Origin: CAYWNA01 sp964459305 | Lineage (GTDB): Bacteria; Planctomycetota; Planctomycetia; Pirellulales; Pirellulaceae | Direction of reading: 5' to 3' | Assembly: GCA_964459305.1 (NCBI GenBank) | Contig: CAYWNA010000397.1 | Span: 1 to 8,705, forward strand | DNA: 8,705 nt | Part shown: piece after piece, positions 1 to 6,645 of the stretch | How positions within the stretch are numbered: the stretch's first letter is position 1 | Layout of the letters: every line of letters begins with the position of its first letter | Notes under the pieces: model-generated | The model's database searches: none | The model's input: only the letters and a program-made list of their open reading frames with translations | Told to the model about the DNA's origin: nothing | Position numbers and translations under genes: made by a program

Positions 1-64
1 CCAAGTCATTGTATGTGAGCTTACGGCAAAACCAACGAACGAGCTTCAACAGATCGTTTTTCAC
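1..64 (-). CDS. 5' end of an unidentified protein leaving the left edge
   Basis: On the minus strand a GTG codon at 64-62 opens a frame with no stop to the window edge. It gives 21 residues, beginning MKNDLLKLVRWFCRKLTYND if GTG is read as Met. The start is chosen because AAGGAGGA lies just upstream (78-71), seven bases from the GTG, one of the best Shine-Dalgarno sites in the window. The visible peptide is basic and amphipathic, with no signal peptide. It runs divergently from the lipoprotein gene at 251, so the 65-250 gap probably carries promoters for both. I have a faint memory of planctomycete proteins starting in a similar way but cannot assign a function. That a gene starts here is fairly sure; its identity is unknown. 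Confidence 0.62.
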   Translation of the reverse strand, partial: MKNDLLKLVRWFCRKLTYNDL

Positions 65-70
65 GTAGGA

Positions 71-78
71 TCCTCCTT
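71..78 (-). promoter_or_regulatory. Strong Shine-Dalgarno for the left-edge gene
   Basis: The minus strand reads AAGGAGGA, complementary to the 16S rRNA 3' end, seven bases before the GTG at 64. It is the evidence that decides the start of the gene leaving the left edge. Confidence 0.6.
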
Positions 79-140
79 GTTCTGCGTGTGGGAGCAAGGG
101 ACAGGGAGTGATCCTACATTATCAATCAAAACTCACGCGA

Positions 141-177
141 AAACGGGGGAGAGGTCGACACGGCTCCTAACCCGTTT
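141..177. promoter_or_regulatory. Stem-loop in the leader of the lipoprotein gene
   Basis: AAACGGG (141-147) pairs with CCCGTTT (171-177), and the adjacent GGAG (148-151) pairs with CTCC (164-167). A three-base TAA bulge separates the two on the 3' side. That gives 11 base pairs around a 12-base loop containing the palindrome GTCGAC. The element lies 73 bases before the lipoprotein start, between two divergent genes. No T-run follows on the plus strand, so it is not a standard terminator in that direction. Its role, whether leader structure, operator or chance, is unknown. Confidence 0.3.
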
Positions 178-250
178 CAAAGAAGACAATTACACAAGAG
201 AACACACTGAAATTCAGACCAGAAACGCTATTGTTGAGAGGACGAAAGGG

Positions 251-709
251 ATGAAAACTCGCTTTTTGCGAATTGCTTCAATCGGTTTGTTGGCTGGCGT
301 CGTTGCCGGTTGCGGTGGCGATGGTTTCGACCGTGTTCCGCTGTCGGGGACGGTCACCTGCGAGGGCATGGAGAGCATCAACGGCGGCTTTCTTGCAACG
401 TCCACGGAGGGAGGCACAAGTGCGCCCAACGTGTCTGAGCCCATTACCGATGGAAAGTTCAGTATTCCGGCAGAGCGGGGGCCGGTGGCCGGTTCCTACA
501 TTTTCGAGATCAATCTGCTAGTGCCGGGCGCGCAGCCAGACTCTGAAGGAAGCCCGGAGGGTGAGGTCGAGACAGGCCCCGAGATCACTTACCGGAAGAC
601 GATCGATGTTCCCGAGGGAGGAAGTGATAGTTTGTCGATTGCTCTCACTTCCGCTGACCGGGTCGGGGATGGGGATTTCGGCGACATATCTGCGTCGGGT
701 GAGCAGTAG
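251..709 (+). CDS. Small exported lipoprotein, transthyretin/CarboxypepD_reg-like
   Basis: The 152-residue protein starts MKTRFLRIAS, followed by a hydrophobic stretch ending in the lipobox VAGC. Cys21 is the predicted lipidated residue, so the mature protein should be membrane-anchored and face the periplasm or cell surface. The mature part opens GGDGF..VPLSGTVTCEG and later has DGKFSIPAERGPVAGSY. This is the layout of small planctomycete lipoproteins with a carboxypeptidase-regulatory/transthyretin-like beta-sandwich. The C-terminus is acidic and rich in Gly, Ser and Glu. The start at 251 is preferred over an in-frame ATG at 77 because only this one places a signal peptide at the N-terminus. 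GAGAGGA and AAAGGG lie just upstream. Such proteins often accompany DUF1559 genes, but none is visible next to this one. The lipoprotein call is solid; the fold is from pattern recall and the function is unknown. Confidence 0.8.
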   Translation: MKTRFLRIASIGLLAGVVAGCGGDGFDRVPLSGTVTCEGMESINGGFLATSTEGGTSAPNVSEPITDGKFSIPAERGPVAGSYIFEINLLVPGAQPDSEGSPEGEVETGPEITYRKTIDVPEGGSDSLSIALTSADRVGDGDFGDISASGEQ

Positions 710-812
710 GGCCAGCGATCTGCGTTCGTGCTCGCAACCGAGCTTATCGCGCACCGTTTTGCGGCGGGGTTGCGATCTGGCCAGCGACACTGTGGTTCTG
801 AACTCCGCGGGT

Positions 813-853
813 ACGCAACGCGAAGCGTAAATCTTGTGCTTTGCGCGTGGCGT
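813..853. repeat. REP-like imperfect palindrome, copy A
   Basis: ACGCAACGCGAAGC (813-826) pairs with GCTTTGCGCGTGGCGT (838-853) across an 11-base loop. I count 14 positions with one A/G mismatch and two single-base bulges on the 3' arm. The segment AACGCGAAGCGTAA (817-830) resembles the core of the clearer copies at 878 and 957, which suggests a diverged member of the same family. Confidence 0.4.
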
Positions 854-877
854 TCTAGGCTGGGCGATGCATATCGT

Positions 878-900
878 AACCCGAAGCATAGGCGAGGGAT
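878..900. repeat. REP-like element, copy B (half-site)
   Basis: AACCCGAAGCATAGGCGAGG (continuing GAT) differs from the copy C left arm at only a few positions. A weak inverted counterpart, TCCTTCGCTTAC, follows at about 920-931, so this may be a degenerate palindrome. I recall very similar strings, AACCCGAAGCGTAAGCGAGG, dispersed between genes in Rhodopirellula-type genomes. Confidence 0.5.
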
Positions 901-956
901 GTGTTCGGTCGCAAACCGTTCCTTCGCTTACCAACATTTTGCATCAACGATCATAG

Positions 957-1000
957 CCCGAAGCGTGAGCGAGGGATCAGTCCCTCACTGACGTTTCGGG
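957..1000. repeat. REP-like palindrome, copy C (near-complete hairpin)
   Basis: The left arm CCCGAAGCGTGAGCGAGGGA (957-976) and right arm TCCCTCACTGACGTTTCGGG (981-1000) flank the four-base loop TCAG. The arms are complementary except at three positions. Pairing may extend a few bases further, to 954 and 1003. It is the best-preserved hairpin of the cluster. No T-run follows, so it looks like a repetitive extragenic palindrome rather than an intrinsic terminator. Confidence 0.6.
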
Positions 1001-1134
1001 TTACCATAGGTCATACAACGACTTGCGGCGTTTCGTGCAAAAAGCTGTTACGCTTCGGAGTAGTTCAGGACCCCAGAGCGGCCTGTCGGACCTCGGGCGT
1101 CCGAGATGCCCAAGCTGTTGCGGGAAATGCTGTC

Positions 1135-2199
1135 ATGAGTGGGGAACCGCCGAACCCGACTGACGGTCGCCTCAAAACGGCAAAGAACCGGCAGGGTACA
1201 AGACATGCAAAGCGTTCCCTGAGCCGCAAGTTGCTGTACGGCGCGGTCACAACGGCGGCCTTCCTTGGGCTGATCGAATTGACGTTGCTGGCGATTGGCG
1301 TCGATCCGGCCTCTCAGGAATCGGACCCTTTGGTCGGTTTCAGCGGGCATTCGCCGTTATTCATTCACAGCGAGTCGCCCTCGGGGCATCCGATTATGGT
1401 GACCGCGGAGAATCGGCTTACGTGGTTCAACCGGCAGTCTTTTTTGCGAGACAAGCCGCCGGACGCGTATCGGGTTTTCTGCCTGGGCGGGTCGACCACC
1501 TACGGCCGCCCCTATGATGACAGGACCTCGTTCCCCGGGTTTTTGCGGGCGTTTCTGCCGGAGATGGACCCGTCTCGGCAGTGGGAAGTCATCAACGCCG
1601 GGGGGATTAGCTACGCAAGCTATCGGATCGACGTGCTGGCCCGCGAATTGGCGCAGTACCAACCCGATCTTTTTGTCCTCTACGCGGGGCACAACGAGTT
1701 CCTCGAAGACCGAACCTATTCGTCGCTCATCGATACCCCGGAGCCGATTCGCCGCCTGATCGGTCTGGCGAGCTGGTCGCGGACGTTTTCGCTGGCCCAA
1801 CGGGTCCTGCGCGGCACGCCCAAATCTCAAGATCGGCCGACGCTCCCGGCAGAGGTCGACGCGATCCTCGATCGTTCCGTCGGGCCGGGCGCCTACCATC
1901 GGGACGACCAATGGCGCGAGCAGGTGCTGTCCCACTTCCGGTCCACGCTCGGGCAAATCGTCGACGTCGCGCGAGACGCCGACGCGGAAATCGTCGTCGT
2001 GGTTCCAGCCAGTAACCTGCGCGACTGCACTCCCTTCAAGAGCGAGCATCGAGACGGCTTGACGAATGAGGAGTCGCGGGAGTTCCGTGCCAACCTTCGT
2101 GCCGCAGAAGAGGCGCTCCAAGCCGGCAAGTTCTCCGAGGCTCTGAGCAGAATCAACCGCGCAATCCAGATCGATCCGCGCCACGCGGCCGCGTGCTGA
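1135..2199 (+). CDS. SGNH/GDSL hydrolase-TPR protein, N-terminal part (frameshifted)
   Basis: This 354-residue frame carries the front half of a membrane-anchored SGNH hydrolase. A basic N-terminus is followed by one hydrophobic segment (about residues 33-56). Block I, FCLGGSTTYG, has the likely nucleophile Ser120. Block II lies around INAGG (153-157), and block III is AGHNEF with Asn187. A first TPR-like segment (about 320-350, ending IQIDPRH) leads into a TGA. The missing Asp/His block V and the remaining TPRs lie in another frame from 2193, so 1135-3413 is one disrupted gene. Measured by TPR spacing (Pro of IDPRH to Gly of RGRVLIETG), about 19 bases seem to be missing near 2184. ATG 1135 is preferred because the in-frame extension upstream runs through the REP hairpins. 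No strong Shine-Dalgarno is seen. Family members presumably act as esterases on an extracytoplasmic glycan or similar acylated substrate. The substrate is unknown. Confidence 0.8.
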   Translation: MSGEPPNPTDGRLKTAKNRQGTRHAKRSLSRKLLYGAVTTAAFLGLIELTLLAIGVDPASQESDPLVGFSGHSPLFIHSESPSGHPIMVTAENRLTWFNRQSFLRDKPPDAYRVFCLGGSTTYGRPYDDRTSFPGFLRAFLPEMDPSRQWEVINAGGISYASYRIDVLARELAQYQPDLFVLYAGHNEFLEDRTYSSLIDTPEPIRRLIGLASWSRTFSLAQRVLRGTPKSQDRPTLPAEVDAILDRSVGPGAYHRDDQWREQVLSHFRSTLGQIVDVARDADAEIVVVVPASNLRDCTPFKSEHRDGLTNEESREFRANLRAAEEALQAGKFSEALSRINRAIQIDPRHAAAC

Positions 2200-3413
2200 T
2201 CGAGACGGGCGACACAGCAGTCGCACGCCAATCTTTCGTTCGAGCACGGGAAGAAGACGTCTGCCCGTTGCGGGCGTTCGAGGCGATCCAGGAAATCGTC
2301 CGCGAAGCCGCCGCCAAGGGGAAGATGCCAGTGATCGACTTCGCGGCCCTGGTTGACCGCGAATCAGAAGACGGCATTCCCGGAGCCAATTGGTTCCTGG
2401 ATCACGTCCACCCAACCATCGAGGGAAATCAGCGATTGGCGCGTGAAGTGGCCAACGGGCTCGTCGAGATGAAGATTGTCAGTCCGCAGCCGTCATGGAC
2501 TTCTGACGGTTTTTGTCAAGTCGCCCAACGGTTGCAGGAGCAGATCGATCCCCGCGATCATGCGATGGCGCTGCGCAACTTGGCCAAGGTGCTGAGTTGG
2601 GCCGGCAAGGTTGACGAAGCCGATGGTCTCGCCCTGCAGGCCAGGGAGCATTTGCCGAACGACGCGGAAGCCCAGAGGATGGCCGGCTTCGCCAAACTTC
2701 GGCTCGACCAGACTGCGGAGGCGAAGTCCCTGTTCGAGGCGGCGCTTCAAATTCAACCCGCCGACGTTCGTGCGCTTTCCGGGCTCGGTGAAGTCTACAC
2801 CCGGTTGGGACGGCTCGACGCGGCGCGCGATTGTTTCTCGCGGGCCGCTTCCCTCGATCCCAAGCATGCTCCCGTGCAATACAATCTCGGAAACACGCTC
2901 CGCATCCTCGGCCAACTGGACGAGGCGGAAGTCGCCTATCGCAAGGCGATTTCACTTGCGCCGGATCAGGCCGACACACATAAGAATCTGGGGTTGGTGC
3001 TCTCTGCGCAAGGCGACCTCGATGGGACGGTTCGTCACTTCGAGGCCGCGCTGGCCCTGGAGGATCACGTTCCTCAACGTCATGCCGACCTTGGGTACGT
3101 GTTGATCGACATCGGTGAGCAGCAGCGTGCCGAGGTAGAGTTTCGAGCGGCGTTGGCGATCGATCCGTCGTTCGTTCCCGCGATGTTCGGCATGGCTCTT
3201 TTGTGCGAGCGGCGCGGTGATCTATCGCGTGCCACGCAGTTGCTCCACGAAGCGCTTCGCGTTGCGCCGAACGACGTGAACCTGCACTACTACCTCGCCC
3301 AGCATGCCATGCAACGTGGAGACACCGCAACCGCTAAGTCGGAACTGGAGACGGTTTTGACGCTTGATCCAACCCATGCCGAGGCACTCCGGCTTCGGGG
3401 GACAATCGACTAG
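2193..3413 (+). CDS. SGNH/GDSL hydrolase-TPR protein, C-terminal part
   Basis: This frame encodes 406 residues from a GTG at 2193, overlapping the TGA of the upstream frame by seven bases. It begins inside a TPR (VLIETGDTAVARQSF), then has MPVIDFAALV and NWFLDHVHPTIEGN. The last is SGNH block V, with the catalytic pair Asp70 and His73. The nucleophile is in the upstream frame, so this piece alone cannot be a working hydrolase. Residues about 122-395 form eight TPR units in exact 34-residue register. The conserved Pro recurs at 155, 189, 223, 257, 325, 359 and 393, with residue 291 being the only non-Pro. The open frame upstream of the GTG (RGR before VLIETG) supports continuation from the first frame rather than true initiation. 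A coupled restart at the GTG, or at the ATG of MPVIDF, is possible. The TPR part presumably binds partner proteins. It ends 73 bases from the convergent heme-propeller gene. Confidence 0.8.
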   Translation: MLIETGDTAVARQSFVRAREEDVCPLRAFEAIQEIVREAAAKGKMPVIDFAALVDRESEDGIPGANWFLDHVHPTIEGNQRLAREVANGLVEMKIVSPQPSWTSDGFCQVAQRLQEQIDPRDHAMALRNLAKVLSWAGKVDEADGLALQAREHLPNDAEAQRMAGFAKLRLDQTAEAKSLFEAALQIQPADVRALSGLGEVYTRLGRLDAARDCFSRAASLDPKHAPVQYNLGNTLRILGQLDEAEVAYRKAISLAPDQADTHKNLGLVLSAQGDLDGTVRHFEAALALEDHVPQRHADLGYVLIDIGEQQRAEVEFRAALAIDPSFVPAMFGMALLCERRGDLSRATQLLHEALRVAPNDVNLHYYLAQHAMQRGDTATAKSELETVLTLDPTHAEALRLRGTID

Positions 3414-3486
3414 CAGTCTCAAGAGATGGATAGTCGTCCGGTTTGGCCAGATCACAATTTCTCGAACGGCGCTCAGGCCCGCGACT

Positions 3487-5019
3487 TCAGAAGTCTTGCG
3501 AATGTCCCCCTGATCGCATGGTCTGCGACGCGGGATCATTGCCTTGCCGGGTCCCCAGTCCGCGAATAACGCGTCCGAGAATTCGGCTATGGACTGGGGC
3601 GGGGAAGGGGGCCAATTCGGGAACGCTGAAAGTCTTGATGAGGCTGTCGTAGAAAGTCGGGGCTTCCTGCGGAAGAAGCAGTGGCCTGTGCGCATGCCCC
3701 GATTCGTCGACATAGCTGAAGTAGATCCTGCCGAAGACGCCATCGCACCGCTTGCTGGCGAAGGCGATCCATCGGCCGTTGCTTGACCAGGAATGCCAAG
3801 ACTCGGAGAATTTGCTGTTGATGTCCAGCGGGGCGTACTCGCCGCTGTCCAGGTCCATCATGTAGAGGTCGCTGGTCGGGTGAAAGACGGGAAAGCATCC
3901 GTAGCGGCACATGCAAAATAGCAGGAACCGGCCGTCCGGCGACACTCGCGGCTCAGTGATGCTCATCCCCGTATCCGCCGACAGCAGCACCGCTTCGAGT
4001 TCACCCCAGTTTCCACCGTCGGGATCGTAGTCGATGCGCATCAGGTCGTACTTGACCTCGGCGTAGCGTGTGCGCGAAATCTCCTCACGATCCTCCCAGA
4101 GCATGGGCGCGCTGCAGTAGTACAGGTAACGACCGTCGGGGGACCAGGTGGGGTATGTCTCCAGACGCCGCTTGTCCGCAGCGCCGGGTACCAGCTTGAC
4201 GTTGCCGGTCCGGACGAGGTAGTAGCCCAAGGCGGAATCGAGATCGATCACGTCCCGAACCTCGGCGGTGGCGGAGTGGAAAAACTGGCGCACCCGATTG
4301 ATCGAATAGGCCGCCGTCTGGCCGCTGGGATGCCATGCCGAGTAGCCGAATCGCGTCCCGATCTTCTTCACTGCGCCGTCGGCAACCAAGATGGTTGCAC
4401 TGCCGTACGTCTCGCTCCGGGTGCCTATCAACATGCGATTGGGGTCGTTGTTGGCGAAGCTGTGGCAGTTGACGCAGCTCTTGCCAAAAGACATGCCATC
4501 CAGCACCACTGACTCCCGGTAGGTCGTCAGGTCGCGCTGATGTACCGCGATCTGATGCCACGTGGTGTGCACCGGCTCTATCAGACGATAAGCGATGTAA
4601 CCGTCGATGTCGTCGCCGGCGACGCGGTTGACGATCGGCTCGTATCTCTGCCACCGTTTGTCCTGTTCCGCGTGGACCACGAACCTCAACTCCTTGCCAC
4701 GGTTCGCGTCTAGAAGTTCTCTCCAGTCGTCGGCGGGGATGGCGATTTTCGGTGTGCGAGACACGATTTCAATCGAGCCACCCGCTTCGGCAGTCACTTG
4801 GACGAGAAATCGGCTGCCTCGCTCGCGAATCGAGAAGTTCAGCGGCGCGATGTTCGGAGGAACCGTAATGCCCGAGTAATCGGGGCGGATCCGGGGAAGC
4901 CGGGGCACGGCCAGTGCGGCAGTCACGTCCGGCCGTGGGCGCCACCACACGGCACAGGCTCCGACAGAAACCGCCACGGCAACGACGATCAGGATGACTC
5001 GACCCGATTTCCCCATCAT
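3487..5019 (-). CDS. Exported TolB/PD40-like beta-propeller with c-type heme motif
   Basis: The 510-residue protein starts MMGKSGRV at ATG 5019, four bases after the stop of the DUF6057-like gene; the open frame further upstream only shadows that gene. The N-terminal hydrophobic segment ends VGAC (Cys22), a plausible lipobox; a plain membrane anchor is the alternative. Residues 45-175 form an N-terminal domain (RPDYSGITVPPNIAPLNFSI, IDGYIAYRLIEP). A single CVNCH motif (182-186) predicts one covalent heme c. After it come beta-propeller repeats of the PD40/TolB kind: YPTWSPDGRYLYY (289-301), PRVSPDGRFLLF (357-368) and SWHSWSSNGRW (407-417). CMCRYGCF (369-376) adds three more cysteines. From memory, Bacteroidota proteins usually labelled PD40 or cytochrome-related share this whole architecture, including LLPQ..PTFYDSLIKTF near the end. 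Export and heme attachment should occur outside the cytoplasm. A role in electron transfer, sensing or polymer binding is unproven. Confidence 0.85.
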   Translation of the reverse strand: MMGKSGRVILIVVAVAVSVGACAVWWRPRPDVTAALAVPRLPRIRPDYSGITVPPNIAPLNFSIRERGSRFLVQVTAEAGGSIEIVSRTPKIAIPADDWRELLDANRGKELRFVVHAEQDKRWQRYEPIVNRVAGDDIDGYIAYRLIEPVHTTWHQIAVHQRDLTTYRESVVLDGMSFGKSCVNCHSFANNDPNRMLIGTRSETYGSATILVADGAVKKIGTRFGYSAWHPSGQTAAYSINRVRQFFHSATAEVRDVIDLDSALGYYLVRTGNVKLVPGAADKRRLETYPTWSPDGRYLYYCSAPMLWEDREEISRTRYAEVKYDLMRIDYDPDGGNWGELEAVLLSADTGMSITEPRVSPDGRFLLFCMCRYGCFPVFHPTSDLYMMDLDSGEYAPLDINSKFSESWHSWSSNGRWIAFASKRCDGVFGRIYFSYVDESGHAHRPLLLPQEAPTFYDSLIKTFSVPELAPFPAPVHSRILGRVIRGLGTRQGNDPASQTMRSGGHSQDF

Positions 5020-5023
5020 TCCA

Positions 5024-6622
5024 TCACCAACCAGAAACGCCAAAAAGGAGATAAAAGAAGTACGAATCGCCAAGACCGGCTTCCACCGCCTTTTGCCGAG
5101 CCTCTTCCAGATTCGAACTGCTCGCGACGAGTTCGGCAAAGACCTCGGCTCTGCCGAGAGTTTCGGGGCCCACTTGGTCCTCTGAACCGGGAAGCGGCTC
5201 GCCGTGCCTTCTCGCGTGGACGACGATCGCTTCCTGATAGTGCCGAGGGAGGCCTCCATTTTCAAGGTGGTCGAAATACCGGAGGCTCTCCACGACCTTG
5301 TCGGGGCGGGCTGCTCGCAGGTAGTAGGCCATGAGAAAGTTCAACGCAATCCTATTATCCGGATTCTCCTCGACACGCGCCAACAAATCCTCCTCATACT
5401 TCGCCATCACCGTGTCCTTTCTCACCATGGACCGGCGCAACTGTCGCACCCACGCGTCGCTTTCCAAGCGGGGATCCTCTTCGAGACGTCGAAGCATCTC
5501 CTTGGCGGTGCGGTGATGAAGTGGTTTCTTGCTCAGGGCATTCAAGAATATCTTGGCCGCTTCGGGTTGATCCTTGATGATGTTGATTACGGCCAGGTGA
5601 TGCAGGAGCCAAGGCACGTCGCCGGTCATCAGGAGCGCTTCGTACGCGCACAACTCCGCCAGGTTCACATGCCCGATTCCCAAATAATACCGACTGGCTT
5701 GCAGGTAAGTGCGAGGGTCTTTCTCCATCGAAAGCATAAGGAAGCTGTTGTCGCCCACCCATTGCGGATAACGGAACATCTCGTCCCCGAGTCGATCTGT
5801 GTGACAAAGCGCCAGCATGACGTTCCAGTTGCAGGGGACGCAGTAATAATCGCGTGCCATTCTATCGGCCGTTTCCAGCGCCTCGGGCCACATTCCCTGC
5901 TGACAGTAGTAGTCCATCCGCAGCTCAAGCCTTCGATGAGGTTGGGACGTGAACCAGGCGATCGTACCCGCATCCAGACAAACGGCAGCGACCTTCATGC
6001 CCCATCTCGATTCTCCCAGCGAGAGGAAGTGAGCAATCCTTCGCATCCACGACGAGTCCGTCTCGGATGACGTCGGATCGGATGCCTTTGAGACTCGGCG
6101 GGCAAACACGGCGCTGCACAAAGCGGTTCCGGCCAGCATCGCTGGAAAACAGAGAAATATGGCCAGGACATAGCGCCCTGTCCACGCCGCAGATTTTTCC
6201 GACTGTTGGCTCAGGAAATCTCCGTAAGCTTCGCCGAAGGTAAGGCCAAAAAGCGTCCCGCCCACAAGCCAAGGCACGCCCAGCCCACACAACAAGGCCG
6301 TAAGGGCGACGACTTTGCGTCTGGTGATCAGGGCTTCAGCAATTGCCACCAAGAGCGGGAATAGCAGGCTTCCCGCGCCCCCGACGTAATAGGCGACAAC
6401 AGAGATGACCACCAAGGAGGCCGACACCTTCGCCGTGCCGCGCGCCGCCAGACGCAGATAGATTACGAAGCAGAAAAGGGCCACCAAAAGGGATAGGATG
6501 CTCCTCAGGGGATAACCATTGCCGTTGTAGATAACCAGCGTGAGAACGGCCGGCACGTAGCGAATCACCATACCCCGAGGTTGGCCGGAGAGGCGAGTCA
6601 CGACGTCGATCCCCAGGCTCAT
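5024..6622 (-). CDS. DUF6057-like membrane protein, main C-terminal part (frameshifted)
   Basis: The frame reads clearly from about 6658 (LVGALIVTAAAW). Its first ATG is at 6622, giving 532 residues. Residues 1-230 hold several hydrophobic helices, for example 21-32, 41-58, 68-99, 106-125, 151-174 and 209-224. Residues 232-530 are a soluble, mostly helical TPR-like region (ELRMDYYCQQGMWPEALETA, LGDEMFRYPQ, YEEDLLARVEENPDN, LPRHYQEAIVV), ending GDSYFFYLLFG. This plan matches my memory of the Bacteroidota family DUF6057: a polytopic N-terminus, helical repeats, then a conserved tail. The missing N-terminal helix lies in the frame ending at 6646, and one extra base near 6655 would join the two. 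Earlier in-frame codons up to 6829 only translate that N-terminal piece out of frame. The gene is coupled to the heme-propeller gene by TGATGGAATG, which suggests co-translation and a shared membrane complex. Function unknown. Confidence 0.72.
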   Translation of the reverse strand: MSLGIDVVTRLSGQPRGMVIRYVPAVLTLVIYNGNGYPLRSILSLLVALFCFVIYLRLAARGTAKVSASLVVISVVAYYVGGAGSLLFPLLVAIAEALITRRKVVALTALLCGLGVPWLVGGTLFGLTFGEAYGDFLSQQSEKSAAWTGRYVLAIFLCFPAMLAGTALCSAVFARRVSKASDPTSSETDSSWMRRIAHFLSLGESRWGMKVAAVCLDAGTIAWFTSQPHRRLELRMDYYCQQGMWPEALETADRMARDYYCVPCNWNVMLALCHTDRLGDEMFRYPQWVGDNSFLMLSMEKDPRTYLQASRYYLGIGHVNLAELCAYEALLMTGDVPWLLHHLAVINIIKDQPEAAKIFLNALSKKPLHHRTAKEMLRRLEEDPRLESDAWVRQLRRSMVRKDTVMAKYEEDLLARVEENPDNRIALNFLMAYYLRAARPDKVVESLRYFDHLENGGLPRHYQEAIVVHARRHGEPLPGSEDQVGPETLGRAEVFAELVASSSNLEEARQKAVEAGLGDSYFFYLLFGVSGW

Positions 6623-6645
6623 GGCCCAGGCGGCGGCGGTTACGA

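Larger units (their letters stand above)
710..1134. other. Gene-free stretch with palindromic repeats
   Basis: No convincing coding region is seen here. The frames open on either strand have no recognisable protein content and run across hairpin repeats. The stretch holds at least three diverged copies of a REP-like element (813-853, 878-900, 957-1000). There is also an 8-base inverted repeat, TCGCAACC at 732-739 and GGTTGCGA at 768-775, with a 28-base loop. The segment 1004-1134 presumably carries the promoter and leader of the SGNH-TPR gene, but I see no clear promoter box or strong Shine-Dalgarno. Confidence 0.6.

Noticed and set aside
77..250. N-terminal extension of the lipoprotein gene to an ATG at 77
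   Set aside because: It would bury the lipoprotein signal peptide 58 residues inside the protein and would cover the opposite-strand ribosome site and the leader stem-loop.
518..937. Minus-strand 139-residue open frame over the end of the lipoprotein gene
   Set aside because: It is antisense to a real gene and to repeats, is Arg-rich with no domain, and has no ribosome site.
901..1134. N-terminal extension of the SGNH-TPR gene to an ATG at 901
   Set aside because: The added 78 codons run through the REP-like hairpin at 957-1000 and have no protein-like character. The membrane anchor fits a start at 1135.
1106..1138. Ten-residue upstream ORF (MPKLLREMLS) whose stop overlaps the ATG at 1135 as ATGA
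   Set aside because: No Shine-Dalgarno precedes it, and an overlap this short arises easily by chance. A coupling role cannot be supported from one sequence.
2479..3330. Long minus-strand open frame (283 residues) opposite the TPR region
   Set aside because: Its Arg/His/Pro-rich composition is the usual antisense shadow of a GC-rich gene. The plus-strand TPR register is perfect.
3414..3500. Bidirectional terminator between the convergent genes, including the palindrome GACTTCAGAAGTC at 3483-3495
   Set aside because: The loop is a single base, the stem is short and overlaps the stop codon of the heme-propeller gene, and no T-run follows in either direction.
5020..5265. Upstream extension of the heme-propeller gene to 5265
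   Set aside because: It is an out-of-frame reading of the end of the DUF6057-like gene. The ATG at 5019 directly precedes a signal-like hydrophobic segment.
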